Notes: a model not told the origin generated them from the letters alone. A DNA stretch of 64,000 nucleotides from CAYMUL01 sp964393605 (GCA_964393605.1 CAYMUL010000009.1:62001-126000); one strand, 5' to 3'; shown: positions 1-9,128, counted from the first letter of the stretch. A program made the numbers and translations.

Positions 1-1350
1 GAATCGAATGGTTTTCGTTTTGATATGGGCCCTTCTTTTATGAGTATGACTTATGAGTTCGACGAACTTTTTAAAACAACAGGAATAAAAAATCCTGTGG
101 AGTTTGAAGAACTCGAACCTCTTTATCAAGTTTTCTTTGAAGGCAAAGAAAAACCGAGAAGAATTTTTAAAGACTTGCAAAAACTTCAGGAAGAATTTGC
201 CGATGTTGAACCGGATTTATCTCTCAAAGCCGAAAAATATTTGAAGCGCGCAGGAGAATTCTGGCACGACACCGAAAACGCGGTAGTTAAAACTAACTTC
301 GATAGTACTCTAAAGTATTTAATCGCACTCTCCAAAGTTCCGTGGAAACATATTCCCTATCTTTCAAGAACTATGTGGAGCGAGGTTGAAAAAAATTTTA
401 AATCCGAAGAAGTAAGAATAATTTTTTCGCTCGTTGCATTTTTTCTCGGCGCAACTCCGTTTCAAACGCCGGCAATTTATTCGTTGCTCAACTATTCGGA
501 GATGAAGCACAATGGCTATTGGCGCATAAAAGGCGGCATGTATAAACTTGTCGAAGAGTTAGTAAAAATTCTAAAGGCGCGCGGAGTTCAATTTTATTTC
601 AACACTGAAATTGTGAATGTGAAAACCGATGCGCAGAAAGTCCATAAATTGATTGACAGAAATGGGAGTGAGTGGAATGCGGATTTATTCGTCATTAACG
701 CAGATGCCGCTTCGTTCCGCGGCGAAATTCTTAACAGAAAATATTTCTCCGAAGAAAAACTTGATAAAATGAATTGGACTTTGGCACCCTTCACCATCTA
801 TCTCGGCGTTAAAGGAAACGTAGAAAATCTTGAACATCATAATTATTTTCTCGGCAACAATTTTAAAGGATATGCGGATACAATTTTCACTTCCTCAATT
901 GCACCGCAGAAACCTTACTACTATGTGAATGTGCTTTCAAAGTCCGATAAAACTTGCGCACCGGAAGGACATGAAAATATTTTTATTCTCTGCCCTGTTC
1001 CCGATCTTCGCATTAAGCGCGATTGGAGCGACCGCGATGAACTTGCACAAAACATTATTGACAATCTTTCCCGCAGAACTAATTTCGATATAAATAAAAA
1101 TACAGTCTTCAAAAAAATTTTAGCACCGGATGATTGGGCAAAGATGCTCAATCTTTACAAAGGTAGCGGGTTGGGATTGGCGCATAACATCGGGCAAGTA
1201 GGGGCGTTCAGACCTAAGAACAAAGATGAAAAACTCTCCAACTTATATTATGTCGGAGCGTCGACAACTCCGGGCACGGGTCTGCCTATGGTTGTTATCA
1301 GCTCCAGATTGGTTACCGAAAGGATCACAAATGATTCAGTTATATCATAA
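1..1350 (+). CDS. crtI: Phytoene desaturase CrtI (5' end cut by window)
   Basis: FAD-dependent desaturase of the CrtI/amine-oxidase family that dehydrogenates phytoene toward lycopene. The frame is open from base 1, so the FAD-binding N terminus lies outside the window; the first visible residues (FRFDMGPSF) are the conserved segment just after that dinucleotide-binding fold. The C terminus carries the family signature YYVGASTTPGTGLPMV. The ATG at 25 is an internal Met, not the start. The stop overlaps crtB by 20 nt, so the two are probably translationally coupled. It is assigned as the primary desaturase because it sits directly before crtB, while the second CrtI-like gene downstream looks more like CrtD; substrate order is inference. 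Confidence 0.9.
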   Translation, partial: ESNGFRFDMGPSFMSMTYEFDELFKTTGIKNPVEFEELEPLYQVFFEGKEKPRRIFKDLQKLQEEFADVEPDLSLKAEKYLKRAGEFWHDTENAVVKTNFDSTLKYLIALSKVPWKHIPYLSRTMWSEVEKNFKSEEVRIIFSLVAFFLGATPFQTPAIYSLLNYSEMKHNGYWRIKGGMYKLVEELVKILKARGVQFYFNTEIVNVKTDAQKVHKLIDRNGSEWNADLFVINADAASFRGEILNRKYFSEEKLDKMNWTLAPFTIYLGVKGNVENLEHHNYFLGNNFKGYADTIFTSSIAPQKPYYYVNVLSKSDKTCAPEGHENIFILCPVPDLRIKRDWSDRDELAQNIIDNLSRRTNFDINKNTVFKKILAPDDWAKMLNLYKGSGLGLAHNIGQVGAFRPKNKDEKLSNLYYVGASTTPGTGLPMVVISSRLVTERITNDSVIS

Positions 1351-2185
1351 CACTGCTTTCTCTCAGAGTCAGCTTTTAACAAAAGCATACTCGACTTCCT
1401 TTAGTTTAGGAATAAAAACATTTTCAAAAGATTATCGCAATCCTATTTACGCGATTTACGGATTCGTACGAATTGCCGATGAGATTGTCGATACTTTTCA
1501 CGAACATGATAAAGTATCTCTAATGAAAAAATTCAGGGCTGATACTTTCGAGGCGATTGAAAAAGGAATTTCGACAAACCCGATTCTTCATGCATTTCAA
1601 CTTGTAGTGAACGAATACAAAATTGATGTCGCGCTGGTCGATACCTTTTTGAAGAGTATGGAGATGGACCTTGATAATTCAAGCTACAAACGTGATGCGT
1701 ATGATGAATATATTTATGGTTCCGCTGAAGTAGTCGGATTAATGTGTCTAAAAATATTTACATTTTCAGAAAAAAATAAATTTGACGAACTTGTTTTTCC
1801 GGCAAAGATGCTCGGGTCGGCATTTCAAAAAGTAAATTTCTTGCGCGATATTGATAGCGATCTTTCGGAGCGTGGGCGAATTTATTTCCCCGATGTAAAT
1901 TCGAGTGATTCAATTAGCAATCTTTCAAAAGCAAAACTTGAATCGGAAATAACTTTGGAATTTCGCGAAGCGTTAAAAGGAATTGTAAAGCTTCCCGTTG
2001 GCGTTAAACTCGGTGTATATTCCGCTTATCTTTATTATTATTTTTTATTCAGAAAAATTCAAAAACTCGGAGTTGAACAGCTAATGACGAAGCGCGTTCG
2101 TATTTCTAATTTTACAAAAATTATTCTTTTGGTTAAATCATACTTTGACATCAAAACAAATAGGATCAAGTTTAATGAAGCTTAA
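1331..2185 (+). CDS. crtB: Phytoene synthase CrtB
   Basis: Condenses two geranylgeranyl diphosphates into phytoene, the committed carotenoid step. The protein is 284 aa from the ATG at 1331; the longer frame opening at 1226 lies inside crtI and is rejected. Both aspartate-rich motifs of squalene/phytoene synthases are present: DEIVD (D50, D54) and LRDIDSDLSERGRIYFP (D173-D177), which bind the Mg-diphosphates. The gene overlaps crtI by 20 nt upstream and the next reading frame by 11 nt downstream. No GGPP synthase gene is visible, so crtE must lie elsewhere. Confidence 0.93.
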   Translation: MIQLYHNTAFSQSQLLTKAYSTSFSLGIKTFSKDYRNPIYAIYGFVRIADEIVDTFHEHDKVSLMKKFRADTFEAIEKGISTNPILHAFQLVVNEYKIDVALVDTFLKSMEMDLDNSSYKRDAYDEYIYGSAEVVGLMCLKIFTFSEKNKFDELVFPAKMLGSAFQKVNFLRDIDSDLSERGRIYFPDVNSSDSISNLSKAKLESEITLEFREALKGIVKLPVGVKLGVYSAYLYYYFLFRKIQKLGVEQLMTKRVRISNFTKIILLVKSYFDIKTNRIKFNEA

Positions 2186-2750
2186 TACTTTCTTCATAAT
2201 TATCTTTTCTGTTTTACTAATTGCATCGGAGAAAAAAAATGAAAGCACTACGGCTATTAACATTAATGATCTTGAGTTCATTCGCAATAATTATTATGCA
2301 TCGGTTGAGAAGGAAGAGCTTGTAGCTAAACTTGAAACTTTCATCGAAAAAAAATTTACGCGCGACAGAAGCAAATATCCCCCTCTGGTACTTGCTTATG
2401 TTGCCGCTCTCGAATCGGTAAAATCAAAACATGCATTTTGGCCTCACGAAAAATATAATTACTTCCAGGAGTCGATGAAACTTTTTTCCGAAACAATTCA
2501 GAAAGAACCGCAAAGTTTGGAGATACGTTTTTTAAGATTTACGATTCTTCATTACATCCCATCATTTCTCGGATATTCTGAAGAACGACAAAACGATGCA
2601 TCCGTTATTCTGCGCGAACTAAAGAAAAAAGATTTCTCTTCCATCAAACCGGAAATTCAAAAAGGGATTGCCGAATTTATGATTCGCTCCGAAAGAATTT
2701 CTAAATTTGAAATAAATATTCTTAAAAAAAGTTTTGCAATTAATGAGTGA
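2175..2750 (+). CDS. Conserved secreted protein of unknown function in carotenoid operon
   Basis: Not recognised as a characterised family. It has 191 aa from the ATG at 2175, with a hydrophobic N-terminal signal-like segment (residues 4-18) and no cysteine for a lipobox, followed by a soluble, helix-rich, charged domain. The middle part (ALESVKSKHAFWPHEKYNYF, then a segment ending FLRFTILHYIPSFLGYSEE) looks TPR-like and conserved in style. It overlaps crtB by 11 nt and crtYcd by 8 nt, which argues that it is co-translated with the pathway. It may be a periplasmic helper for the carotenoid enzymes; this is inference. Confidence 0.75.
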   Translation: MKLNTFFIIIFSVLLIASEKKNESTTAININDLEFIRNNYYASVEKEELVAKLETFIEKKFTRDRSKYPPLVLAYVAALESVKSKHAFWPHEKYNYFQESMKLFSETIQKEPQSLEIRFLRFTILHYIPSFLGYSEERQNDASVILRELKKKDFSSIKPEIQKGIAEFMIRSERISKFEINILKKSFAINE

Positions 2751-3429
2751 ATATTTATTAATAAATCTTGTTACTATTGCGGCGCCGCTAATACTTTCCT
2801 TCGAATCCAAAATTGCGTACTATAAAAAATTTCCTTCCCTATTTCTTTCCATTATTTCAGTTGGCACCATTTTCATTGTTTGGGATGCAATTGCAACCTT
2901 GCGTGGCGATTGGAGTTTTAACGAAAAATATATTGGCAGAATTAATTTTTTTTATCTCCCGGTTGAAGAAATATTATTTTTCATCACAATTCCCTTTGCG
3001 GCAATTTTTCTTTACGAAACGGTAAAACTTTATTTGAAAGAGAAAGTAATTCAAATTCATTCGGTAATCCTTATTTCATGCATGATATTACTGCTTGCGG
3101 GGGCGATTTACTTTCATGAAAGATATTATACTTCGACAGTTTTAATCTTCTCTGCTATCGCCATTGCACTAAACTTAATTCCGCAACTAAAAATCTTTTC
3201 GAGTAAAATTTATTGGCTTTGGATTGCATTCATGTACATTCCATTTTTTGTTGTGAACTACATCCTCACTTCGCTTCCGATTGTAAGTTACTCCGCTTCG
3301 GCAATTTGGGGTAATCGTTTTCTCACAATTCCATTCGAAGATTTTTTCTATAGCTTTTCAATGCTGACATTATATTTAATTGTTTACAAGTTTTTTGAAC
3401 AGAGATGGAAAAGAAAAAAGTTGCCATAA
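2743..3429 (+). CDS. crtYcd: Fused lycopene beta-cyclase, CrtYc-CrtYd type
   Basis: Integral membrane protein of 228 aa (start ATG 2743, preferred to 2734 because it keeps the compact overlap) with about six to seven hydrophobic segments. It contains two copies of the lycopene cyclase domain motif: LPVEEILFFITIP around residues 68-80 and IPFEDFFYSFSML near the C terminus. This is the hallmark of heterodimeric actinobacterial CrtYc/CrtYd and their fused archaeal and Bacteroidetes forms. It forms beta-ionone rings; whether one or both lycopene ends are cyclised cannot be read from sequence, but CruF and CrtD downstream suggest a monocyclic product. Confidence 0.88.
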   Translation: MSEYLLINLVTIAAPLILSFESKIAYYKKFPSLFLSIISVGTIFIVWDAIATLRGDWSFNEKYIGRINFFYLPVEEILFFITIPFAAIFLYETVKLYLKEKVIQIHSVILISCMILLLAGAIYFHERYYTSTVLIFSAIAIALNLIPQLKIFSSKIYWLWIAFMYIPFFVVNYILTSLPIVSYSASAIWGNRFLTIPFEDFFYSFSMLTLYLIVYKFFEQRWKRKKLP

Positions 3430-4901
3430 TCGGTGGAGGGCTTGGCGGATTGAGTGCCGCTATTCGGCTCGCCTCGCATGGTTTCGAAGTTGATCTCTTC
3501 GAACAAAATAAATCCTTGGGCGGCAAAGCAAATCAAATTTCTCAAAATATGTTTCGCTTCGATTCAGGTCCATCACTTTTAACCATGCCTTTTGTTCTGA
3601 AAGAATTGTTTGAATTCGCCGGCGAAAATATTGAAGAGCATCTCGAAATCGTTCCACTTGATATTCTTTGCAAATATTTTTATCCCGACGGCACAATCAT
3701 AACCGGTTTTTCAGACTTAAATAAATTCGGAGATGAATTAGAAGTAAAGACTACAGATAATAAATCTGCGCTGACAAATTATCTTAATTACGTAAAAAAG
3801 ATTTATGAACTCACTTCAGATTTGTTTTTATTTAATCAATTTTTATCGTCGAAGGTTTTATTTAAAATAAAATCATTGCAAGCTTTGTTGCAGTTGAAAA
3901 ATATTGATCCTTTCCGAACGATGCATCAAGCTAATAGTAAATTTTTTAAAGATGAAAAGACTATTCAACTCTTCGATCGTTACGCAACGTATAACGGTTC
4001 TAACCCTTTTTCCGCACCTGCAACGTTAAATATTATTCAACATGTGGAGTACAATCTCGGCGGTTACATTGTAAAGCAAGGAATATATTCTATCGTTGAA
4101 ACCCTTGTAAATATTGCTCGCAAAAAGGGTGTGAATATTTTTACTGAACATCGTGTTGAGCAAATTATTACCGATGAAAATAAAATTAAATGTCTTCGAA
4201 TAGCGAATTCTCAAAACAAGTTTATTCAAGATTATGATGTAATAATTTCAAATGCAGATGTGAATTTTACTTATAAGAATTTGCTGAAGGATGAGTCATC
4301 AAAGCAAGCAAAGAGAGTTGCAAAACAGGAACCCTCTTCCTCCGCTCTGGTCTTTTATTGGGGAATTAACGGCGATTTTCCAAATCTCGATGTTCACAAT
4401 ATTTTATTCTCGAACAATTACAAGAAAGAATTTGAATATCTGGTTACGAAGAAAATTATTCCCGATGATCCGACGATCTACATTTACATTTCATCAAAAT
4501 TCAAAAAAGACGACGCACCGCAGGAATGTGAAAATTGGTTTGTGATGATTAATACTCCGTACATTAATAATAATTTATCAAGAACAAATCTCGAAGAGTT
4601 ACGAAAAAATATTATTCACAAAATTAACTCGACACTCGGTTTGGATATTTCGGAAAAAATTATTTTTGAAAAGACGATGACACCATTCGACATAGAACGA
4701 AACACTTCGAGTCATCGCGGAAGTATTTACGGAATCTCATCGAATAAAAAATCTGCCGCATTTTTAAGACAAAGAAATAAAAGCAATCCTTATCGCGGGC
4801 TTTATTTTTGCGGTGGAAGTGCGCATCCCGGAGGAGGAATTCCACTTGTTTTACTTTCGGGAAAAATAACTGCCGAGTTAATCATGAAAGATTTCGCATG
4901 A
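3405..4901 (+). CDS. crtD: Second CrtI-family desaturase, probably CrtD (1-hydroxycarotenoid 3,4-desaturase)
   Basis: 498 aa FAD enzyme. The N-terminal dinucleotide-binding motif VAIIGGGLGGLSAAIRLA starts at residue 6, followed by FRFDSGPSLLTMP and, at the C terminus, LYFCGGSAHPGGGIPLVLLSG. The GPSLLTMP variant resembles CrtD-type desaturases more than CrtI, and a CruF-type hydratase lies three genes on, so C-3',4' desaturation of a 1'-hydroxy end is the likely role. It overlaps crtYcd by 25 nt and the acyltransferase by 4 nt (ATGA). A role in a second round of phytoene desaturation cannot be excluded. Confidence 0.82.
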   Translation: MEKKKVAIIGGGLGGLSAAIRLASHGFEVDLFEQNKSLGGKANQISQNMFRFDSGPSLLTMPFVLKELFEFAGENIEEHLEIVPLDILCKYFYPDGTIITGFSDLNKFGDELEVKTTDNKSALTNYLNYVKKIYELTSDLFLFNQFLSSKVLFKIKSLQALLQLKNIDPFRTMHQANSKFFKDEKTIQLFDRYATYNGSNPFSAPATLNIIQHVEYNLGGYIVKQGIYSIVETLVNIARKKGVNIFTEHRVEQIITDENKIKCLRIANSQNKFIQDYDVIISNADVNFTYKNLLKDESSKQAKRVAKQEPSSSALVFYWGINGDFPNLDVHNILFSNNYKKEFEYLVTKKIIPDDPTIYIYISSKFKKDDAPQECENWFVMINTPYINNNLSRTNLEELRKNIIHKINSTLGLDISEKIIFEKTMTPFDIERNTSSHRGSIYGISSNKKSAAFLRQRNKSNPYRGLYFCGGSAHPGGGIPLVLLSGKITAELIMKDFA

Positions 4902-5563
4902 TTAAAGCGAACCACAATTTCTTTGCGCAGTTAATTTTTAATCCTTACTTGAAAAGATTATTGAACAAGAATTTTACTAATTTTTTTCTTGCAAACGATT
5001 TTCCACAAATAAAGCAAATGGATAAATTGATTGTAACTCCAAATCACTTCAGCTGGTGGGATGGATTCTTTGTTGATTATGTTTTTAAGAAATTTACAAG
5101 AAGAAAATTATACATCATGATGCTTGAAGAACAATTATTAAAGTATTGGTTCTTCAAATATCTCGGAGCATTTTCGATAAATCAATATTCTCCCAGAAGT
5201 GTAATTGCAAGTTCTGAATACACAAAAAATATTTTGAAAGATGAAAACAATTTTGTCGCATTTTTTCCGCAAGGCAAGATTGAACAATTTGGGGTGGAAA
5301 AAATTAAACTGCAACCCGGTCTGAAAATATTTATTCCTAAAAATATCGCCGATGTCAAAGTACTTCCGATAGCATTTAAGATTCAACATTACGAGAAGAA
5401 AAATCCCGAAGTGATTGTTCGCTTCGGAAAAATAATTTGCAGCGATATCGTGAAAAATGATTTCGCATTGTTTGAATATGAATTCAGAAATAACATTAGA
5501 TCACTCACGGACGCAGCATTCAAACGAGAATTTGTTTTGGATCTTTTCGAGAAGAGAAAATGA
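4898..5563 (+). CDS. PlsC-type acyltransferase, CruD-like (carotenoid glycoside acylation)
   Basis: 221 aa lysophospholipid-acyltransferase-like protein starting at the ATG overlapping the crtD stop. It carries the HX4D catalytic motif in NHFSWWDGFF (H50, D55). A second conserved stretch, FFPQGKIEQFG, corresponds to the glycerolipid acyltransferase block that normally reads FPEGT. Position between crtD and a glycosyltransferase suggests the acyl transfer to a carotenoid sugar known for CruD in Chlorobaculum (chlorobactene glucoside laurate). Linked by ATGA overlaps on both sides. Family assignment is firm; the carotenoid substrate is inferred from context. Confidence 0.8.
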   Translation: MIKANHNFFAQLIFNPYLKRLLNKNFTNFFLANDFPQIKQMDKLIVTPNHFSWWDGFFVDYVFKKFTRRKLYIMMLEEQLLKYWFFKYLGAFSINQYSPRSVIASSEYTKNILKDENNFVAFFPQGKIEQFGVEKIKLQPGLKIFIPKNIADVKVLPIAFKIQHYEKKNPEVIVRFGKIICSDIVKNDFALFEYEFRNNIRSLTDAAFKREFVLDLFEKRK

Positions 5564-6663
5564 TTGATATCTATTTCTTTTTTGTGCTGGCAATGAATCT
5601 AATTTTTTTCATGCTTGTGATTTATAATTTTTTTACCGCGCCGAGAATTTGCGAATCATTAAATAAAAATCGTTCCGAAGATTTTATTTCAGTTTTAATT
5701 CCTGCACGAAACGAAGAAAGTAACATTGGAAGGTGCATAAATACTGTGCGCGAGCAGTCTCACGAAAATCTTGAAATACTCGTGCTTGATGATCAATCCA
5801 CAGATAGAACGAATGAAATTGTGGAGGAATTGACGAGGAAAGATTCACGCGTAAAGTTGATTATCGGAAGGGAACTGCCAAAAGATTGGCTCGGGAAAAA
5901 TTGGGCTTGTCATCAACTTGCTGAAAATGCGAAAGGCAATTTGTTTTTATTCATTGATGCTGATGTCGAATTGCGACCCCACGCAATTGAATCTGCGTTG
6001 AATTTTTTCAAAGAAATGAATGTTCAGCTGCTTTCAGTATTTCCGTCTCAAAAAATTAATTCTGTTTCAACATACATTGTAACTCCATTAATGAATTGGT
6101 TGCTTCTAAATTTCCTTCCTTTAATTTTTGTACGCAGGAAAGAGAATAACTCATTCGTTGCCGCTAACGGACAATTTATGCTCTTCGATGCAAGCGTGTA
6201 CAAAATCGTTGGCGGTCACCAATCGGTAAAAGATAAAGTCGTTGAAGATATGGAACTCGCCCGAAAAATTAAATCCGCTAATTTGAAAATGGTTACCGCA
6301 CTCGGCGATAAAATGATTTATTGCAAGATGTACTCTTCGCTCTCAGAATCCTTTAACGGTTTTACAAAAAATTTTTTCGCTGGATTCGGGAATAACATCT
6401 TTTCGTTCATCCCACTTTTAGCGTTGATTTTATTGGTTTTTCTCGCCCCTTTAGTTTTAGCGTTAGTTGAAGCAAAATTTATTTTGATAGTTGTTCTAAT
6501 CATGATTTCTCGAATGTTAGTCAGCATTATGAGTAATCAGAATTCATTCATGAATATATTTTTGCATCCTCTACAAATGATTATGCTTCAAATCTTAGGA
6601 GTGAACTCGATATTCAAAACATATAAGAAAATCGTTTTGTGGAAAGGAAGAAAAATATTTTAG
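5560..6663 (+). CDS. Membrane GT2 glycosyltransferase, CruC/CrtQ-like
   Basis: 367 aa. An N-terminal membrane anchor (about residues 4-26) is followed by a GT-A catalytic domain: VLIPARNEESNIGRCI, the nucleotide-sugar segment LEILVLDDQSTDRT, and the DxD-type metal site FIDADVELRP. The C-terminal part holds three to four hydrophobic segments. This layout matches carotenoid glycosyltransferases such as CruC and staphyloxanthin CrtQ. It would attach a sugar to the 1'-hydroxyl made by CruF. It overlaps the acyltransferase by ATGA and cruF by 25 nt. Confidence 0.82.
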   Translation: MIDIYFFFVLAMNLIFFMLVIYNFFTAPRICESLNKNRSEDFISVLIPARNEESNIGRCINTVREQSHENLEILVLDDQSTDRTNEIVEELTRKDSRVKLIIGRELPKDWLGKNWACHQLAENAKGNLFLFIDADVELRPHAIESALNFFKEMNVQLLSVFPSQKINSVSTYIVTPLMNWLLLNFLPLIFVRRKENNSFVAANGQFMLFDASVYKIVGGHQSVKDKVVEDMELARKIKSANLKMVTALGDKMIYCKMYSSLSESFNGFTKNFFAGFGNNIFSFIPLLALILLVFLAPLVLALVEAKFILIVVLIMISRMLVSIMSNQNSFMNIFLHPLQMIMLQILGVNSIFKTYKKIVLWKGRKIF

Positions 6664-7283
6664 AAAAATATTCAACTTATTTTTTGATAATTATCTTTGC
6701 TGTTGGAACTGCAGGTCATCTCTTTTCACCGACAATTGACTTAATGCTTTTAATTACTCCCTTAACGCTTCTCCTTACAGGCGGAGTGGTTTTATTTTCA
6801 ATCATTCGTGAAGGACAAGATAATTTTTTCTTCGCGATTATTCTTGCATACATTTTTACACTTGCAATTGAAATTATTGGTGTCCAAACCGGAATAATTT
6901 TCGGTGATTATCAATATGGAACTACGCTCGGAATTAAACTGTTTGATGTGCCACTAATCATCGGATTGAATTGGGTATTCATTATTCTCGGAATCGTTTT
7001 ATTCATCTCCGGCAAAACCAAGAACAAAATTACTATCGCTGTCTCATCCGCATTATTGGCGGTTGTTTTTGATTTCGTTCTCGAACCGATTGCAATAAAA
7101 TTAAATTATTGGTATTGGAGGAACGAAGTTATTCCTTTGCAAAACTATGCCGCCTGGTTTATTATTTCGATGTTGCTATCATTTTTATTTACACGTAAAG
7201 AGATAAAAATAAAAAGCCGGTTGCCGCAGATTTATGTTTTAGTTCAATTCATTTTCTTTTTAATTCTTTCTTTATTTCTTTGA
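6639..7283 (+). CDS. cruF: CruF-type carotenoid 1,2-hydratase (DUF422 family)
   Basis: 214 aa polytopic membrane protein, about seven hydrophobic helices. The signature GDYQYGTTLGIKLFDVPLII is typical of the CruF/bisanhydrobacterioruberin hydratase family, which adds water across the terminal C-1,2 double bond of the psi end of gamma-carotene or related carotenoids. The start is a GTG at 6639 inside the glycosyltransferase gene with a weak ribosome-binding site; an in-frame TTG at 6684 is a fallback. Together with crtD, the glycosyltransferase and the acyltransferase it builds the polar, acylated end of the pigment. Confidence 0.85.
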   Translation: MERKKNILEKYSTYFLIIIFAVGTAGHLFSPTIDLMLLITPLTLLLTGGVVLFSIIREGQDNFFFAIILAYIFTLAIEIIGVQTGIIFGDYQYGTTLGIKLFDVPLIIGLNWVFIILGIVLFISGKTKNKITIAVSSALLAVVFDFVLEPIAIKLNYWYWRNEVIPLQNYAAWFIISMLLSFLFTRKEIKIKSRLPQIYVLVQFIFFLILSLFL

Positions 7284-7290
7284 GGAAAAA

Positions 7291-7959
7291 ATGGGAATCA
7301 TTGTTGCTTTAATCGTTTTCATCTTTTGGTTTGTTCACCTCTATTATCTTTTAACGACTGTGATGATAGATTTTACTTCTCCTATAACTTATCTCCACAT
7401 TTTAGTGCAAGCATATTTTTACACAGGCCTTTTTATCACTGCCCATGATGCGATGCACGGAACTATTTCCAAGAATAAAAAACTGAATAAATATCTCGGA
7501 ATGATTGCAACGTCGCTTTACGCAGGAATGTCTTATAATCGTTTAATAAAAAATCATTTTAAACATCACAAATTTCCCGGCACAAAAGACGACCCCGATT
7601 TTAACATTTACTCGCAAAATTTCTTTTTTTGGTGGGGATCATTTTTGCTTCGTTACACGACCGTAACACAAATAATTTTTATGGCAGTTATATTCAACGT
7701 ATTAAAAATTTGGTTTTCAGAAATTTCAATTTGGTTTTTTTGGGTTGCACCGGCATTACTAAGTTCTTTACAACTCTTCTTTTTCGGAACATACTTACCG
7801 CATCGAAAGCCCCATGAACAAAGCATGGAACCACACAAAGCTCGTTCGCAAAAGAAGAATCATTTTTGGGCAATGATCAGTTGTTATTTTTTCGGATATC
7901 ATTTTGAACATCACGCCGCACCCAACGTGCCATGGTGGAAATTATATCAGATGAAGTGA
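7291..7959 (+). CDS. crtW: Beta-carotene ketolase CrtW
   Basis: 222 aa di-iron membrane oxygenase of the fatty acid desaturase superfamily. The histidine motifs are all present: HDAMHG (H52, H56), NHFKHHKFPGTKDDPDF (H89, H92, H93), a YLPHR segment (H171), and GYHFEHHAAPNVPWW (H204, H207, H208). These match CrtW, which puts a 4-keto group on beta-ionone rings. A good site AGGAAAA sits just before the ATG, 7 nt after cruF. It is the last gene of the operon and ends 2 nt before a convergent gene. A hydroxylase of the same superfamily is less likely because of the HDAMHG and DDPDF context. Confidence 0.88.
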   Translation: MGIIVALIVFIFWFVHLYYLLTTVMIDFTSPITYLHILVQAYFYTGLFITAHDAMHGTISKNKKLNKYLGMIATSLYAGMSYNRLIKNHFKHHKFPGTKDDPDFNIYSQNFFFWWGSFLLRYTTVTQIIFMAVIFNVLKIWFSEISIWFFWVAPALLSSLQLFFFGTYLPHRKPHEQSMEPHKARSQKKNHFWAMISCYFFGYHFEHHAAPNVPWWKLYQMK

Positions 7960-7961
7960 AA

Positions 7962-9089
7962 TCACGTCCGTAATATCTCAACAACTTTATCTATTTCATC
8001 TTTCATGGTATAGAAATTTGGAGAGAGCCGTAACATTCCTTCACGCAATGATGCGCGTACATTTGCGTTCGTCAATTTCATCAACAAATCTTTTGCTTCG
8101 TCAGATTTGATTGTAACTATTGCCGATAATTTTTCTTGCGATTGATTTTGCAAAACCGGATTCAAATTGTTTTTCTTCAATTCATTAATCAAGTATTCTG
8201 AATTATCTAAAATAATTTTGTTCTTCCTTTCATTTCCGAATGAAGCGAATAACTCAAGTGAAGCAAGAAGCCCGTGAATAGCAATCAAGCTCACAGTTCC
8301 GTTTTGAAATACATCGGCATTCTTTTTCAGAACGAGATCGTAGTTGAGCAAATCCCACGCATTTTCTACAGAAGCCCAGCCGACATATTTGGGCGAAAGA
8401 TGATTTTGCAATTCTTCAGAAACATATATGAAAGCCAAGCCCATCAAGCCCAAAAGCCACTTCTGTGTTCCGCATGAAAGAAAATCTATTTTATATTTTT
8501 CAACATCCATTTCAACTGCTCCGACGGATTGAATGGCATCAACGGAAAAAATTATTTTCTTCTCGCGGCAAACATTTCCGATCTTTTCCAAATCAATTCG
8601 ATAGCCGCTGACAAATTGCACATGGCTCACGCTTACCAATCTTGTTTTGTCAGTTACCGCCGATAATATTTCTTCGGCAGTAACAATTCCATTTTTAGAT
8701 TTGACTAAATCAATTTCAACTCCTTGCGATTTCAAATTCATAAACGGATAAATGTTTGAGGGAAATTCAACGTCGTTTAAAATTATTCTGTCGCCACTTT
8801 TCCACTTTAAACCTTGTGCAAGAACATTAATCCCGTTCGAAGTATTGTCCATAAAGGCGATTCGGTGCGCATCGGTTTTAAGAAGTTCTGCAAGTTTAAT
8901 TTTTGCTTCGGCAGTTTTCTTCATCATAATTTCATGATTATCGATGTTAGTTACGCTACGCTGAAAAAGATAATGGTTAATCTCTTCAATCACTTTTGAA
9001 TTAATAGGCGCAACTGCCGCATGATTAAAATAAATCATTCCGGTTTTTATGTAGGGAAACAACTCGCGGATTTCATCTATGGTTTTCAT
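7962..9089 (-). CDS. PLP-dependent aminotransferase class V protein
   Basis: 375 aa fold-type I PLP enzyme. The Schiff-base lysine is K210 in SCGTQKWLLG and the cofactor-binding aspartate is D184 in SVDAIQSVG. The C-terminal region (around LREGMLRLSPNFYTM) has no catalytic cysteine, which argues against a SufS/IscS cysteine desulfurase and toward the isopenicillin-N-epimerase-like or aminotransferase members. Substrate unknown. It stands alone on the minus strand, convergent with crtW (2 nt apart), with its own probable promoter upstream. Confidence 0.85.
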   Translation of the reverse strand: MKTIDEIRELFPYIKTGMIYFNHAAVAPINSKVIEEINHYLFQRSVTNIDNHEIMMKKTAEAKIKLAELLKTDAHRIAFMDNTSNGINVLAQGLKWKSGDRIILNDVEFPSNIYPFMNLKSQGVEIDLVKSKNGIVTAEEILSAVTDKTRLVSVSHVQFVSGYRIDLEKIGNVCREKKIIFSVDAIQSVGAVEMDVEKYKIDFLSCGTQKWLLGLMGLAFIYVSEELQNHLSPKYVGWASVENAWDLLNYDLVLKKNADVFQNGTVSLIAIHGLLASLELFASFGNERKNKIILDNSEYLINELKKNNLNPVLQNQSQEKLSAIVTIKSDEAKDLLMKLTNANVRASLREGMLRLSPNFYTMKDEIDKVVEILRT

Positions 9090-9120
9090 GACTCGTTAAT
9101 TTTATTCAAGAATTTTCAGT

Positions 9121-9128
9121 CAAATATA
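9121..9128 (-). promoter_or_regulatory. Probable -7 element of the class V aminotransferase gene
   Basis: On the minus strand the bases read TATATTTG, a perfect Bacteroidetes-type -7 box, 32 nt before the ATG. A good -33 TTG at the right distance is not seen (a TTG lies only 14 nt away), so the call rests on the -7 box and position. Confidence 0.5.

Noticed and set aside
7962..9089. Cysteine desulfurase (SufS/IscS)
   Set aside because: The PLP fold fits, but no catalytic cysteine is present in the C-terminal loop and no Fe-S assembly gene is near.
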